Assembly (NCBI GenBank): GCA_020847635.1
Contig: JADLBQ010000009.1
Coordinates: 1 to 48,210 of the forward strand
From: Bacteroidia bacterium
Lineage (GTDB): Bacteria > Bacteroidota > Bacteroidia > AKYH767-A > OLB10
Direction of reading: 5' to 3'
DNA length: 48,210 bases
Shown: positions 17,672-26,764 of the stretch, in pieces
How positions within the stretch are numbered: the first letter of the stretch is position 1
Layout: every line of letters starts with the position of its first letter
Translations under genes and position numbers: made by a program
Notes under the pieces: generated by a model
Databases searched by the model: none
Told to the model about the DNA's origin: nothing
What the model saw: the letters and a program-made list of their open reading frames with translations, nothing else

Positions 17672-18679
17672 ATGTTAAACTTTCATAAAAACCATAGAAA
17701 CTTAGTTGTTACTTCCCTGCTGGTATTTGTCGGCTTAAGTGTTTTAATAGCAGTTGTACCTGCCAGCGAGATCCAGAGAACAAAGCCATTGCCTTCAATG
17801 AAGGATTTTTCAAAACAGGAAAGAGCAGGACTCAATGTATATGTAGCAGAAAACTGTGTAGCCTGTCATACACAGCAGGTCAGAAACATTGAAATGGATA
17901 ATGTATGGGGCTCACGCCCGTCTATGCCTTCTGATTATTATTTCAGTAAAAAAAGGCTAGATTTTTGGAGGCAGTCACCTTCCATTCTCGGAAGTGAGCG
18001 TACCGGTCCGGATTTAACGAATATTGGAAAGCGGCAGGCAGGTAAAGAATGGCATTTGCTCCATTTATATAATCCGCGGATTGTTGTCAAAGAATCAATT
18101 ATGCCGGGTTACCCCTGGTTGTTTGAGGAGAAAGATGCAAGTCAGGTCTCATCTGATGAGGTAGTTGTAGCTGTTCCAGAACAGTTCCGCAAGGGTTCAA
18201 GCCGGAAAATTGTAGCTACTCAAAAAGCATTAGACCTGGTTGCCTACCTGTTGTCCTTAAAACAGGCAGATATTGAAGGTGAACCGGGAATTAAATTTAT
18301 CCCAGCTAAGAAAAAGAATACTGGTACAGATTCACAAACACAGCCTTCGGGTCCAGACGGGGCAACACTATATACCAATACCTGCGGTGCCTGTCATCAG
18401 GCTGATGGTAAAGGATTGGCAGGTGCTTTCCCACCTCTGGCAGGCAGCACGATTGTTAATGATAATGATCCGGAATTAATGATAAAAATTATTCTGCAGG
18501 GGTATGATGCCCGAGCTGAATATGCTGTAATGGCTCCTTTCGCGGATATGCTCAATGACGATGAAATTGCTGCAATCGCAACCCATGAAAGGTCCAGCTG
18601 GGGTAATAATGCACCGGCTATCACTGCTGAAATGGTTAAGAAAATAAGAGAGTCAATTAAAACTATTAGTCAGAAGTAA
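17672..18679 (+). CDS. CcoO-like membrane cytochrome c fused to a second monoheme cytochrome c domain
   Basis: This 335-residue protein has one N-terminal membrane anchor (about 11-30), a CcoO domain with heme site CVACH (62-66), the family segment NVWGSRPSMPSDYY and axial Met144 in IMPGYPWLF. A linker (about 200-228) leads to a second cytochrome c domain with CGACH (238-242) and probable axial Met287 (VMAPF). The second domain takes the place of CcoP, which normally is a separate diheme protein. The whole could pass electrons from a periplasmic donor to CcoN. No separate CcoP, CcoQ, CcoG or CcoS gene is nearby. The next small gene starts 1 bp after its stop. Confidence 0.88.
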   Translation: MLNFHKNHRNLVVTSLLVFVGLSVLIAVVPASEIQRTKPLPSMKDFSKQERAGLNVYVAENCVACHTQQVRNIEMDNVWGSRPSMPSDYYFSKKRLDFWRQSPSILGSERTGPDLTNIGKRQAGKEWHLLHLYNPRIVVKESIMPGYPWLFEEKDASQVSSDEVVVAVPEQFRKGSSRKIVATQKALDLVAYLLSLKQADIEGEPGIKFIPAKKKNTGTDSQTQPSGPDGATLYTNTCGACHQADGKGLAGAFPPLAGSTIVNDNDPELMIKIILQGYDARAEYAVMAPFADMLNDDEIAAIATHERSSWGNNAPAITAEMVKKIRESIKTISQK

Positions 18680-18680
18680 T

Positions 18681-18917
18681 ATGGAACAAAAAGAAATCTG
18701 GTTAGAATCTTTAATCACTTCAACACCTCAGGAAGGCCGTGAACTGGCAATAAAAATGGCCAGGAAAACAATTGCTGCAATTCAAACTGATTCTGAAGTA
18801 AGAAAAAAACTTCGTAATGAATATGCGAATGATACTACTCAGCTAATTGCTTCAGCTCATGTGGTAGCTGTTGAATTTCAAACTATCGCTCAGGCAAATA
18901 ATTATTGGAAAAAATAG
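18681..18917 (+). CDS. Small helical protein of unknown function in the oxidase operon
   Basis: I do not recognise this 78-residue protein. It has no signal peptide or membrane segment and looks wholly helical and cytoplasmic (GRELAIKMARKTIAAIQ, then a charged stretch). Its ATG comes 1 bp after the stop of the CcoO fusion and it is followed 10 bp later by the next small gene, so it is almost certainly part of the oxidase operon. A role in assembly or as an accessory subunit is only inferred from position. It is too polar to be a CcoQ-like membrane subunit. Confidence 0.6.
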   Translation: MEQKEIWLESLITSTPQEGRELAIKMARKTIAAIQTDSEVRKKLRNEYANDTTQLIASAHVVAVEFQTIAQANNYWKK

Positions 18918-18927
18918 CTGACTGATT

Positions 18928-19188
18928 ATGAAATACATATTTGCTATTCTGCTTTTTCTGATGGTTAGTTCTCCGACAACCTTGTTTGCCTGTGATGTTT
19001 GCCAGAAAAAACAACCCGAATTACTAAAAGGCATTACTCATGGAACAGGACCCCAGGGAAATATTGATTATATCTTGATCTGGTCAGCGGTTGTAATTGT
19101 TGCAGTAACTCTGTTTTTGAGTGTCAAGTACCTGGTAAAGCCTGATGAATCAGCAGCCGGGCATATAAAGAATATCGTTATTGAATAA
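18928..19188 (+). CDS. Small exported CxxC membrane protein in the oxidase operon
   Basis: The 86-residue protein has a signal peptide (about 1-21, ending TTLFA), then immediately CDVCQKKQPELLKGITHGTG with one CxxC and a His, and a single membrane helix (about 48-67) with a short tail. The predicted topology is an N-terminal periplasmic Cys motif anchored in the inner membrane. I do not know the family; position suggests an accessory subunit or a metal/heme assembly factor of the cbb3-type oxidase. Spacing is 10 bp on both sides, consistent with one operon. Confidence 0.68.
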   Translation: MKYIFAILLFLMVSSPTTLFACDVCQKKQPELLKGITHGTGPQGNIDYILIWSAVVIVAVTLFLSVKYLVKPDESAAGHIKNIVIE

Positions 19189-19198
19189 CAGCATAGCT

Positions 19199-19621
19199 AT
19201 GGAAGAAAACAGAACCATTAAAGTATTCCTGGATGATGAACCTGTACCATTTGCAGAGTTTACCCCACCGGTTAAATTTATTCTTGATACAACCAAAATA
19301 CCTGACGGGAAGCATTTGCTTAAGGTAGTTGCTAAATCGAGTAGCAATGTTGAAGGAATCCGTACCATCCCTTTTGAAGTCAGAAATGGCCCGGCTATTA
19401 CCGTACTAGGACTTAATGAAGGCGAAGTTATTAATGACCGGATTCCAATAACCATCAATGCATATGGTAGCGAACGCGGTGACCAGTTTGTAGTTACCGG
19501 ATCAGAAACACCCAAAGGTATTCCGGCCTGGGTTTGGGCTTTGATAATTGCTTTTACCGGCTTTGCCCTGTTTTATTTCATAATGTACTTTAGCCCTGAA
19601 TTTTATCATTCATTTATTTAA
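19199..19621 (+). CDS. Ig-like domain protein with C-terminal membrane helix, last gene of oxidase operon
   Basis: I use the ATG at 19199, 10 bp after the previous stop, rather than the upstream TTG at 19181 that would overlap it. The 140-residue product has two short beta-rich segments resembling Ig-like or cadherin-like strands (HLLKVVAKSSSNVEG, then GPAITVLGLNEGE) and one membrane helix near the C-terminus (about 107-128), followed by a short tail. There is no signal peptide, so the fold may lie in the cytoplasm with a C-terminal anchor, or export uses the tail helix. The function is unknown; operon position links it to the oxidase. Confidence 0.65.
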   Translation: MEENRTIKVFLDDEPVPFAEFTPPVKFILDTTKIPDGKHLLKVVAKSSSNVEGIRTIPFEVRNGPAITVLGLNEGEVINDRIPITINAYGSERGDQFVVTGSETPKGIPAWVWALIIAFTGFALFYFIMYFSPEFYHSFI

Positions 19622-19994
19622 GTGCCTCTTTGATCGGAAGTATTTCCGCTCATGGGTTTATTTTCCTCAGGCCTTTTATTTGGTAATTCCGTGCCTTATT
19701 TGTTACCTGAATACCAGCTCTGACAGATTCTATAAGTGTCAGGTAAATGTAAATTTTGATAAAAACCGCAGTTCACTTATCACCTTAGTAAAGCCAGAAG
19801 CATTGAAGTTGAACACAGCCATTTAAAGAAGGACTTCTTCAATGGAGTAAACATTGATTTTGTAATCAGAAAACCAAAGGTTCATTAAGCCGAAGAGTAA
19901 CATTTCTCAGTATCAGAAAGAAGATAAATTATTTATAAAATTCATTTTCCAATTAGTTCTATTATTAATATTGCAAAAGTTGAATTGTAATTGT
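19622..19994. other. Intergenic region upstream of the RIC gene
   Basis: About 370 bp with no convincing gene. It contains a 6-bp inverted repeat CTGACA (19720-19725) / TGTCAG (19737-19742) with an 11-bp spacer, a possible regulator site, and a poor -7 match TAATATTG (19966-19973) just before the RIC gene. A short CGGAA/TTCCG hairpin (19635-19648) follows the oxidase operon but has no T-run, so it is not a clear terminator. Confidence 0.4.
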
Positions 19995-20720
19995 ATGGAT
20001 ATCTCTAAAGATAGCATTGTAGGAGAACTGGTAGCACAGGATTTCAGAACAGCCTCTGTTTTTTCAGAAAGTAAGATTGATTTCTGTTGCCATGGGAATC
20101 ACTCACTTGAAGAAGCATGTAAAGAGAGGCAAATAGACTGTTCAGAACTAATCCGGAAGCTGGAACAAGTTACCGTTCATACTAAGGATTCATCAGTTGA
20201 CTATAATGCATGGCCACTTGATTTTCTTGCTGATTACATTGAGAAGAATCATCATCATTATGTTGAAAGAAAGATTCAGGAAATCATTCTTTATCTGGAC
20301 AAAATAATAGCGGTACATGGTAACCGGCATCCTGAATTAGCAGAAGCCGGTAAACTGTTTAAACAGACAGCTGGGGAAATGGCTGCACATATGAAGAAGG
20401 AAGAACTGATGGTTTTCCCTGCAATTAAGCGGATGGTCAAAGCCAAACAGGAAGGTACTAAACCGCAAAAACCGGCTGGTTCATTAAAAGCTCGTATTGA
20501 ACCATTGCTGAAAGACCATAACAATGAAGGAGATAACTTGCGAAAAATTGCGGAACTGACTAATAATTATTTAACACCCGAAGATGGCTGTAACACCTAC
20601 AGTATAACCTTAGCAATGCTGAAAGAATTTGAAAATGACCTTCATATTCATATTCATTTAGAAAATAATATTTTGTTTCCGAAATCAATTAAAATGGAAG
20701 AATTAATGCTGTCCGCATAA
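19995..20720 (+). CDS. ric: Iron-sulfur cluster repair di-iron protein RIC/ScdA (YtfE family)
   Basis: Starting at ATG 19995 (MDISKDSIVG), the 241-residue protein has the N-terminal ScdA_N/DUF542 domain with the hallmark FCCHGNHSLEEAC (Cys31, Cys32), then a hemerythrin-like four-helix domain from about residue 75. The latter provides His (86-88, 132, 175, 219) and Glu (136, 178, 223) candidates for a di-iron site. RIC proteins restore iron-sulfur clusters damaged by NO or peroxide, and the family is typically induced by nitrosative stress. Its place between a cbb3-type oxidase operon and an azurin gene, 10 kb from the NO-reductase candidate, supports an NO-related role. The TTG at 19971 would add eight residues of no family character. 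Confidence 0.92.
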   Translation: MDISKDSIVGELVAQDFRTASVFSESKIDFCCHGNHSLEEACKERQIDCSELIRKLEQVTVHTKDSSVDYNAWPLDFLADYIEKNHHHYVERKIQEIILYLDKIIAVHGNRHPELAEAGKLFKQTAGEMAAHMKKEELMVFPAIKRMVKAKQEGTKPQKPAGSLKARIEPLLKDHNNEGDNLRKIAELTNNYLTPEDGCNTYSITLAMLKEFENDLHIHIHLENNILFPKSIKMEELMLSA

Positions 20721-20752
20721 TTGATAAACAGTTAACTTTACTATCTCAGAAT

Positions 20753-21223
20753 ATGAAAAAAATCCTGTTAATTTATATAACCTGCAATTTTATTCTAATT
20801 GCCTGTCAGCAAGATCAAAGTTCTGATTCCGTTAGAACAGAAGAAGTTCACCAGGATGCTAAAATCCATGATCATCAAGTTGAGGCAGTTGGTGGGTTAG
20901 CTCTTAATAATGGTTCAAAATGGGTAATTAATGAAGAAATGAAACCAATCATTCAGAAAAGCAATGATGTTTTAGCTAATCAAGAAAACTTTAAAAAGAA
21001 TGGAAATTATAAAGAACTGGCAGTTGTACTGGATGAGTTGAATACACAGTTAATTAACAATTGCACTATGAAAGGACCAGATCACGATATGCTGCATCAT
21101 TGGCTTGAACCCCATATGAAACTTATAGAATCATTAAAAAATGCTGATACACCTGATGCAGAGTCAGAACTTATTTCAAAGTTAAAAGAGTCATTTCAAA
21201 CATTCAATCAATATTTTAATTAA
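20753..21223 (+). CDS. Putative lipoprotein of unknown function
   Basis: The 156-residue protein has a lipoprotein-type signal with FILIAC and Cys18, then a polar, His-containing linker and a helical domain with MLHHWLEPHMKLIESL, a His-rich helix that could bind heme or metal. I do not recognise the family. It lies 32 bp after the RIC gene and 31 bp before the azurin gene, so the three are probably co-transcribed. A periplasmic or surface role near the electron-transfer proteins is inferred only from position. Confidence 0.75.
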   Translation: MKKILLIYITCNFILIACQQDQSSDSVRTEEVHQDAKIHDHQVEAVGGLALNNGSKWVINEEMKPIIQKSNDVLANQENFKKNGNYKELAVVLDELNTQLINNCTMKGPDHDMLHHWLEPHMKLIESLKNADTPDAESELISKLKESFQTFNQYFN

Positions 21224-21254
21224 ACAAATTCCAAACAACTAAACAATCATCAAA

Positions 21255-21761
21255 ATGAAAAAATCAATTTTATTGTTTGCATCGGCAGCATTGTTCTTCA
21301 CTGCCTGCAATAACAGTTCAACAGAAGAGCAGCCAGCAACTCAGGAAACAACAACAGAAACTACAGCCCCAGCAGTTGATGAAACCGTTGCATTGGTAAC
21401 ATTAGAAGGCAATGACGCTATGCAGTATGACAAAACTGAAATTACTGTTAAAGCAGGACAAACGGTTAAGCTTACACTCAAACATGTTGGCAAGGCACCC
21501 GTTACAGCAATGGGCCACAACTTTGTATTACTTAAACCGGGTGTTGATGCTGAAGCCTTTGCCAATGATGCTATCAATGCAAAAGACAATGATTATATCC
21601 CGGCTGACAGAGAAGGCGAAATCATTGCACATACCAAAATGGTTGGCGGTGGAGAATCTACTGAAATTGAATTTCCTGCTCCTGAACCGGGAACGTATGA
21701 TTTTCTGTGTTCTTTCCCCGGTCATTATGCATTAATGCATGGTAAGTTTATTGTACAATAA
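21255..21761 (+). CDS. Azurin-like blue copper lipoprotein
   Basis: The 168-residue protein has a lipoprotein signal (ALFFTAC, Cys18), a Thr/Glu-rich linker (about 20-45) and an azurin domain. The type-1 copper ligands are His88 in MGHNFVLL, Cys152 and His157 in FLCSFPGHYALMHG, and Met161. Azurins carry single electrons in the periplasm and commonly feed nitrite, NO or oxygen reductases. As a lipid-anchored carrier it is a reasonable donor to the CuA subunit at 7528 or the cbb3-type enzyme at 15892. It is followed by a strong terminator at 21811. Confidence 0.93.
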   Translation: MKKSILLFASAALFFTACNNSSTEEQPATQETTTETTAPAVDETVALVTLEGNDAMQYDKTEITVKAGQTVKLTLKHVGKAPVTAMGHNFVLLKPGVDAEAFANDAINAKDNDYIPADREGEIIAHTKMVGGGESTEIEFPAPEPGTYDFLCSFPGHYALMHGKFIVQ

Positions 21762-21810
21762 TGCTGAAATTGAGTTAACGAAAAACCTTTTTCATTCTAG
21801 ATTGTACTCA

Positions 21811-21848
21811 AAGGCAGGTGTGGAGAGTTTACTCCCGCCTGCTTTTTT
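21811..21848 (+). terminator. Rho-independent terminator after the azurin gene
   Basis: GCAGG (21814-21818) pairs with CCTGC (21838-21842); the inner GGAG/CTCC and one bulged T extend the stem around the loop AGTTTA, and a run of six T follows. It ends the RIC-lipoprotein-azurin unit. Confidence 0.8.
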
Positions 21849-21907
21849 ATTTGAATATAAACTTAAGCTTAAGCAAAAGCGGGTTAACCAGTTTAAAATC
21901 TGTTACT

Positions 21908-22252
21908 ATGAAAATTAAGCGTATCTATGAAGATCCTGAACCGGCAGACGGATACAGGGTACTTGTTGACAGGCTGTGGCCAAGAGGGATTAAAAAGGAA
22001 ACGGCTCAGATTGATGAATGGATAAAAGAAATTGCACCTTCAGCAGAATTGAGAAAGTGGTTTCAACATAAGCCTGAACGATTTGAAGAGTTCAGAAAAA
22101 AATATAAGCAGGAACTGAAAGCTCATCAATCAGAACTTAAACGATTAAAGGCAATTGACTCAAAACAAAATCTCACCTTGCTGTATAGTGCAAAAAATGA
22201 ACAGTTCAATCAGGCTGTTGTCCTGGAAGATGTTCTAAAGAAAATTCAATAA
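21908..22252 (+). CDS. DUF488 family protein
   Basis: The 114-residue protein starts at ATG 21908; the upstream reading frame runs through the terminator and is not coding. It shows the DUF488 pattern: KRIYEDPEPADGYRVLVDRL, then WPRGIKKE, a conserved WF, a basic central helix and LTLLYSAKNEQFNQAVVL near the end. The family is widespread and of unknown function. It stands alone between the azurin terminator and the MgtC-like gene. Confidence 0.88.
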   Translation: MKIKRIYEDPEPADGYRVLVDRLWPRGIKKETAQIDEWIKEIAPSAELRKWFQHKPERFEEFRKKYKQELKAHQSELKRLKAIDSKQNLTLLYSAKNEQFNQAVVLEDVLKKIQ

Positions 22253-22289
22253 GTACTCAGTCTTATCAACAGATTTTTTTAATTGCTGA

Positions 22290-22310
22290 ATCATTCCAAA
22301 CCGGAATGAT
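22290..22310. terminator. Hairpin after the DUF488 gene
   Basis: ATCATTCC (22290-22297) and GGAATGAT (22303-22310) form an 8-bp perfect stem with an AAACC loop. There is no T-run behind it on the plus strand, so it may be a factor-independent terminator of poor quality or an RNA-stabilising hairpin. Confidence 0.35.
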
Positions 22311-22437
22311 CTGTTACTACTGTCCAAATAGGAATTGCGCTTAATTATAAGTAGTTTAGTTAATCTTTTAATTTGAGGAAAGTTAAGACAGCATTAAAAT
22401 CTTTATCTTCGCTAACCAAAAACATAGTTTTCAAAAA

Positions 22438-23109
22438 ATGATTGGCTGGAATGAACTGTTGATCCGATTAACGTTGGCTTCATTATTTGGAGCGTTAATC
22501 GGCTTGGAAAGAGAAAGAAAAGACTGGTCAGCAGGAATGCGAACTCACATGATGGTATGCGTTGGTTCGTGTCTGATCATGGTAGTCTCTGCATATGGAT
22601 TTTCTGATGTCTTAAGTGCAGACAAAGTGGTTCTTGACCCATCCCGGGTAGCTGCTCAGGTCGTGAGTGGAATCGGATTTATTGGTGCAGGTACCATCTT
22701 ATTTTTAAAAAGAGGTGCCGTCAGAGGATTAACAACAGCAGCAGGACTCTGGACAGTAGCTGCTATAGGCCTTGCTACTGGTGGAGGGTTATACTTTGCA
22801 GCTGGTAGTACAACCGTAATTGCACTCATCATTCTTTGGGCGTTACAGCCTTTAGAGCAATTGCTTTCAAAAAAATTCAAGCAGAATACTCTTAGAATTG
22901 TAACAGGTTTATCTTCCAATAACAAACAACTCATTGATAAGCTATTGAACAGAGAGGATCTGATAGTGCAGTCATTCACCTTTGATAAAACAAATGATGA
23001 GTTTATTTATCAGCTTAAGCTTGAACATATGGATTCTGTCAGGCTAGATGCACTGCTAAATGATCTTAAAAGTGATTCTGGTATTAAGGAAGTCCTGTGG
23101 ACTCAATGA
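22438..23109 (+). CDS. MgtC/SapB family membrane protein
   Basis: The 223-residue protein has the MgtC motif near its start (FGALIGLERERKDWSAGMRTH), about four membrane segments over residues 1-140 and a C-terminal soluble domain (about 150-223) of ACT-like appearance. The family is linked to magnesium homeostasis and survival at low Mg2+, and the central GIGFIGAGTI is also typical. It is a single-gene unit between DUF488 and the nucleotide-sugar genes. Function in this organism is inferred from the family only. Confidence 0.88.
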   Translation: MIGWNELLIRLTLASLFGALIGLERERKDWSAGMRTHMMVCVGSCLIMVVSAYGFSDVLSADKVVLDPSRVAAQVVSGIGFIGAGTILFLKRGAVRGLTTAAGLWTVAAIGLATGGGLYFAAGSTTVIALIILWALQPLEQLLSKKFKQNTLRIVTGLSSNNKQLIDKLLNREDLIVQSFTFDKTNDEFIYQLKLEHMDSVRLDALLNDLKSDSGIKEVLWTQ

Positions 23110-23331
23110 ATCTGGCTTAGCATTTTTCTTTTTGATTGAATTATTCGGCACCTTCATGGTTAATGCATAAGGATATATTTTCAGGTTGAAAGCTGAAAGG
23201 AACATCAAGTACGCTGATTCGGGTGAAATTTTTATTCCGTTTAGGGAAATTCCGGAACAAATGGAAGATACCTTAAAAGTTGACTTTTAAGAAGTTACAG
23301 TTGCTTATATTCGCACTCTTATTTTAAAAAC

Positions 23332-24462
23332 ATGAAAAAATTGCAAATGGTGGATCTTGTAGGACAGTACAAGCGCATTCAGCCAGAGGTTGATAAAGCG
23401 ATTTCTGATGTTCTTGAATCTTCAGCATTCATTAATGGGCCGGAGGTCAAATCTTTCGCTGCAGAGCTGGCAACTTACCTGGGTGTAAAGCATGTGATTC
23501 CCTGTGGAAACGGAACAGATGCATTACAAATTGCTATGATGGCATTAGGCTTTAAACCGGGTGATGAAGTTATTACCACAAGTTTTACCTATGTTGCAAC
23601 TGCTGAAGTTATTGCTTTATTAAAGCTAAAGCCGGTTTTAGTAGAAGTAAATCCGGAGACTTTTACAATTGATCCGAATGAATTTGAAAAAGCAATTACG
23701 CCCAGAACGGTAGCTGTTGTGCCGGTTCATTTGTTTGGACAATGTGCTGATATGAATGAAGTCATGCGAATTGCCCGTAAACACAACCTGAGAGTAATTG
23801 AGGATACCGCTCAGGCAATTGGAGCAAACTATAAAATGAAAGACGGAACAGTTGTCAAAGCCGGTACCATAGGTGATATTGGAACTACCTCCTTTTTCCC
23901 CTCTAAGAATTTAGGCTGCTATGGTGACGGTGGAGCAATGTTTACCAATGATGAGGAATTAGCAAAAAAACTTAAAATGCTGGCAAATCATGGCCAGTCT
24001 GTTCAATATGTGTTTGATGATATAGGTTGTAATTCAAGACTCGATTCCATCCAGGCAGCTGTTTTAAGAATTAAACTCAGGCATCTGGATGAGTATGCTG
24101 CTGCTCGTAACAAGGCAGCTGATTTTTATGACTTGGCATTTAAAAATATTACTCAGTTAAAAACACCGGTAAGAAATCCCGATTCAACCCATGTCTTTCA
24201 TCAGTATACGCTTGTAATGAATGGGGTTGACCGGGATAAGCTCCGGGAACATCTTTCATCGAAAGGAGTTCCCAACATGGTTTATTATCCAATCCCGGTT
24301 CATCTGCAAAAAGCTTATAAGCACGACCGTTATGCTCCAGGCAGCATGCCGGTAACAGAACACTTATGCAAAAATGTTTTATCTCTTCCGGTTCATACCG
24401 AAATGACGGAAGAGGATTTAAATTACATTTCTTCTGCAGTTCTTGAATTTGTAAGCAACTGA
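23332..24462 (+). CDS. wbpE: DegT/DnrJ/EryC1/StrS sugar aminotransferase (WbpE-like)
   Basis: The 376-residue PLP enzyme transfers an amino group to a keto-sugar nucleotide. It shows the family blocks CGNGTDALQIAMMALGFKPG, TTSFTYVATAEV, VVPVHLFGQCADM, and the PLP lysine in FFPSKNLGCYGDGGA. The WbpB and WbpD homologs at 27412 and 26831 complete a UDP-2,3-diamino-uronate route: dehydrogenase, WbpB oxidation at C3, WbpE amination, WbpD acetylation. It opens the nucleotide-sugar cluster and is followed by the UDP-glucose dehydrogenase gene after 14 bp. The exact sugar is inferred from neighbours. Confidence 0.88.
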   Translation: MKKLQMVDLVGQYKRIQPEVDKAISDVLESSAFINGPEVKSFAAELATYLGVKHVIPCGNGTDALQIAMMALGFKPGDEVITTSFTYVATAEVIALLKLKPVLVEVNPETFTIDPNEFEKAITPRTVAVVPVHLFGQCADMNEVMRIARKHNLRVIEDTAQAIGANYKMKDGTVVKAGTIGDIGTTSFFPSKNLGCYGDGGAMFTNDEELAKKLKMLANHGQSVQYVFDDIGCNSRLDSIQAAVLRIKLRHLDEYAAARNKAADFYDLAFKNITQLKTPVRNPDSTHVFHQYTLVMNGVDRDKLREHLSSKGVPNMVYYPIPVHLQKAYKHDRYAPGSMPVTEHLCKNVLSLPVHTEMTEEDLNYISSAVLEFVSN

Positions 24463-24476
24463 ACTTTGGTTAAAAT

Positions 24477-25784
24477 ATGAATATAGCAGTAATCGGAACA
24501 GGATATGTTGGCCTGGTAACTGGAACCTGTTTTGCTGAAATGGGCAATCAAGTTGTATGTGTTGATATTGATATAAAAAAGGTTGAAGCAATGAAGGCAG
24601 GGAAGGTGCCAATTTATGAACCACACCTTGACTTGCTCTTTGAAAGGAATACAGCTCAAGGCAGGCTCCATTTTACAACTTTGTTACAGGAAGCAGTAGA
24701 AAAAGCTCACGTAATCTTTCTTGCTCTTCCAACCCCTCCTGATGAAGATGGATCAGCAGACTTAAGTGCTGTTCTGAAAGTTGCTTCACAGTTAGGATCT
24801 CTTATCCGTCAATACACTGTTATTGTCAATAAAAGTACAGTTCCGGTTGGAACTGCTGACCTTGTTAAAAATGAAATTCTGAAATCAGTTAAGGACAAGG
24901 AATTATTTGATGTGATATCCAACCCTGAATTTCTGAGAGAAGGATTTGCAGTAGATGATTTTATGAAACCCGATCGGGTAGTGGTAGGTACTCAGAGTGA
25001 AAGAGCCAAAAAGTTAATGAGTGAGCTTTATGCACCTTTTCTCCGGCAGGGTAATCCAATTTATTTTATGGATGCACGTTCTGCCGAAATGACTAAGTAT
25101 GCGGCAAATGCATTCCTGGCAACTAAAATTACATTCATGAATGAGATTGCAAACCTTTGTGAGAAAACAGGAGCGAATGTCGATCAGGTCAGAATAGGGA
25201 TTGGAGCTGATGAACGAATTGGCAGAAGGTTTCTTTTTGCCGGTATCGGTTTTGGAGGAAGTTGTTTCCCTAAGGATGTAAAAGCCTTAACTCAGATTGC
25301 TGCCCGTCATGATTACGATTTTAAAATACTCCGGTCGGTTATTGCAGTAAACGAAAAACAGAAACGAATCCTTGTTGAGAAAGTGAAAACATATTTTAAC
25401 AACCACCTGAACGGAAAACATATAGCAGTCTGGGGCTTGTCATTTAAACCAGATACCGATGATATCCGGGAAGCTCCCTCACTGTATATGATTGACGAAC
25501 TATTAGCCGCCGGTGCCAGTGTAACCGCTTTTGACCCGGAGGCAATGCCTAACATGAGAAGCAGGTTAGGTAACAAAATAAAGTATGCCGAAAATCCTTT
25601 TCAGGCTTTAGAGCATGCAGATGCATTGATTATAGCAACCGAGTGGTCGGTTTTCAGAACTCCGGAATTTGATAAAATGAAAGCAACCATGAAGTCACCG
25701 GTGATTTTTGATGGCCGTAATCTTTATGATCCGCAACGAATGAAAGAATTCGGGTTTACTTATTTCAGTATCGGACGGCCATGA
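24477..25784 (+). CDS. ugd: UDP-glucose 6-dehydrogenase
   Basis: The 435-residue enzyme oxidises UDP-glucose to UDP-glucuronate with two NAD+. It has the N-terminal Rossmann motif [20 protein letters not shown], the family segment [11 protein letters not shown], the catalytic Cys in [16 protein letters not shown], and the C-terminal [16 protein letters not shown]. This is the Ugd/TuaD type, distinct from the TviB-type dehydrogenase at 28530. Its end overlaps the UDP-xylose synthase gene by 4 bp (ATGA), a direct hand-over of product to the next step. Confidence 0.93.
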   Translation: MNIAVIGTGYVGLVTGTCFAEMGNQVVCVDIDIKKVEAMKAGKVPIYEPHLDLLFERNTAQGRLHFTTLLQEAVEKAHVIFLALPTPPDEDGSADLSAVLKVASQLGSLIRQYTVIVNKSTVPVGTADLVKNEILKSVKDKELFDVISNPEFLREGFAVDDFMKPDRVVVGTQSERAKKLMSELYAPFLRQGNPIYFMDARSAEMTKYAANAFLATKITFMNEIANLCEKTGANVDQVRIGIGADERIGRRFLFAGIGFGGSCFPKDVKALTQIAARHDYDFKILRSVIAVNEKQKRILVEKVKTYFNNHLNGKHIAVWGLSFKPDTDDIREAPSLYMIDELLAAGASVTAFDPEAMPNMRSRLGNKIKYAENPFQALEHADALIIATEWSVFRTPEFDKMKATMKSPVIFDGRNLYDPQRMKEFGFTYFSIGRP

Positions 25785-26764
25785 AAGAAAAAAAGCAGGG
25801 AAGAGTTCTGATTACCGGAGCAGCCGGCTTTCTGGGTTCCCACTTGTGCGACCGGTTTATTCAGGAAGGATTCGAAGTGGTTGGAATGGATAATCTCATT
25901 ACCGGTGATCTGAAGAATATTGAACATTTGTTTAAACTAAGTGAGTTTGAATTTTATCATCATGATGTTTCTAAGTTTGTCTATGTTCCCGGGAGGATTG
26001 ATCATGTGCTTCATTTTGCCTCCCCGGCCAGTCCAATTGATTATTTAAAAATTCCGATCCAGACCTTAAAGGTTGGCTCCTTAGGCACACATAATTTGTT
26101 GGGTTTTGCAAAAGCAAAGGGTGCCAGAATTATGGTAGCTTCAACCAGTGAGGTTTATGGAGATCCGCTTGCTCATCCACAGAATGAAGCTTACTGGGGA
26201 AATGTTAATCCGGTCGGCCCCAGGGGTGTCTATGATGAAGCAAAGCGCTTTCAGGAAGCCATTACCATGGCCTATCATAATTACCATCAGCTCGATACCC
26301 GGATTGTAAGAATTTTCAATACTTATGGACCAAGGATGAGATTAAATGACGGAAGAGCCTTACCGGCATTTATTGGTCAGGCTCTCAGAGGTGAAGATCT
26401 GACGGTTTTCGGAGATGGCTCGCAAACACGGTCCTTCTGTTATGTTGATGACCTGGTTGAAGGAATTTACCGATTGTTGTTTGCTGCTTATTACCTACCG
26501 GTCAATATCGGAAATCCTCAGGAAATTACAATTAAAGAATTTGCTGAGGAAATTATTCAGCTTACCGGAACGAGTCAGAAAATAGTGTACTGTTCATTGC
26601 CGGTTGACGACCCGAAACAACGAAGACCGGATATTTCGAAAGCAAGGCAATTGTTAGGATGGGAGCCTCAGGTCCCCAGAAAAATGGGTTTGCAAGCTAC
26701 ACTCGAATATTTTAAAACTTTGAGTAAAGATGATCTGTATAAAACTGATCACCGTTTTGAATAG
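25781..26764 (+). CDS. uxs: UDP-glucuronate decarboxylase (UDP-xylose synthase), SDR family
   Basis: The 327-residue extended SDR has the NAD motif [14 protein letters not shown], the UXS hallmark [11 protein letters not shown], the Thr-Ser-Glu triad STSEVYGDP and the catalytic YDEAKR. It converts UDP-glucuronate to UDP-xylose with loss of CO2. The start codon overlaps the stop of ugd (ATGA), so the two are translationally coupled and form a two-step path from UDP-glucose to UDP-xylose. A 66-bp gap separates it from the acetyltransferase. Confidence 0.93.
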   Translation: MKEKKQGRVLITGAAGFLGSHLCDRFIQEGFEVVGMDNLITGDLKNIEHLFKLSEFEFYHHDVSKFVYVPGRIDHVLHFASPASPIDYLKIPIQTLKVGSLGTHNLLGFAKAKGARIMVASTSEVYGDPLAHPQNEAYWGNVNPVGPRGVYDEAKRFQEAITMAYHNYHQLDTRIVRIFNTYGPRMRLNDGRALPAFIGQALRGEDLTVFGDGSQTRSFCYVDDLVEGIYRLLFAAYYLPVNIGNPQEITIKEFAEEIIQLTGTSQKIVYCSLPVDDPKQRRPDISKARQLLGWEPQVPRKMGLQATLEYFKTLSKDDLYKTDHRFE

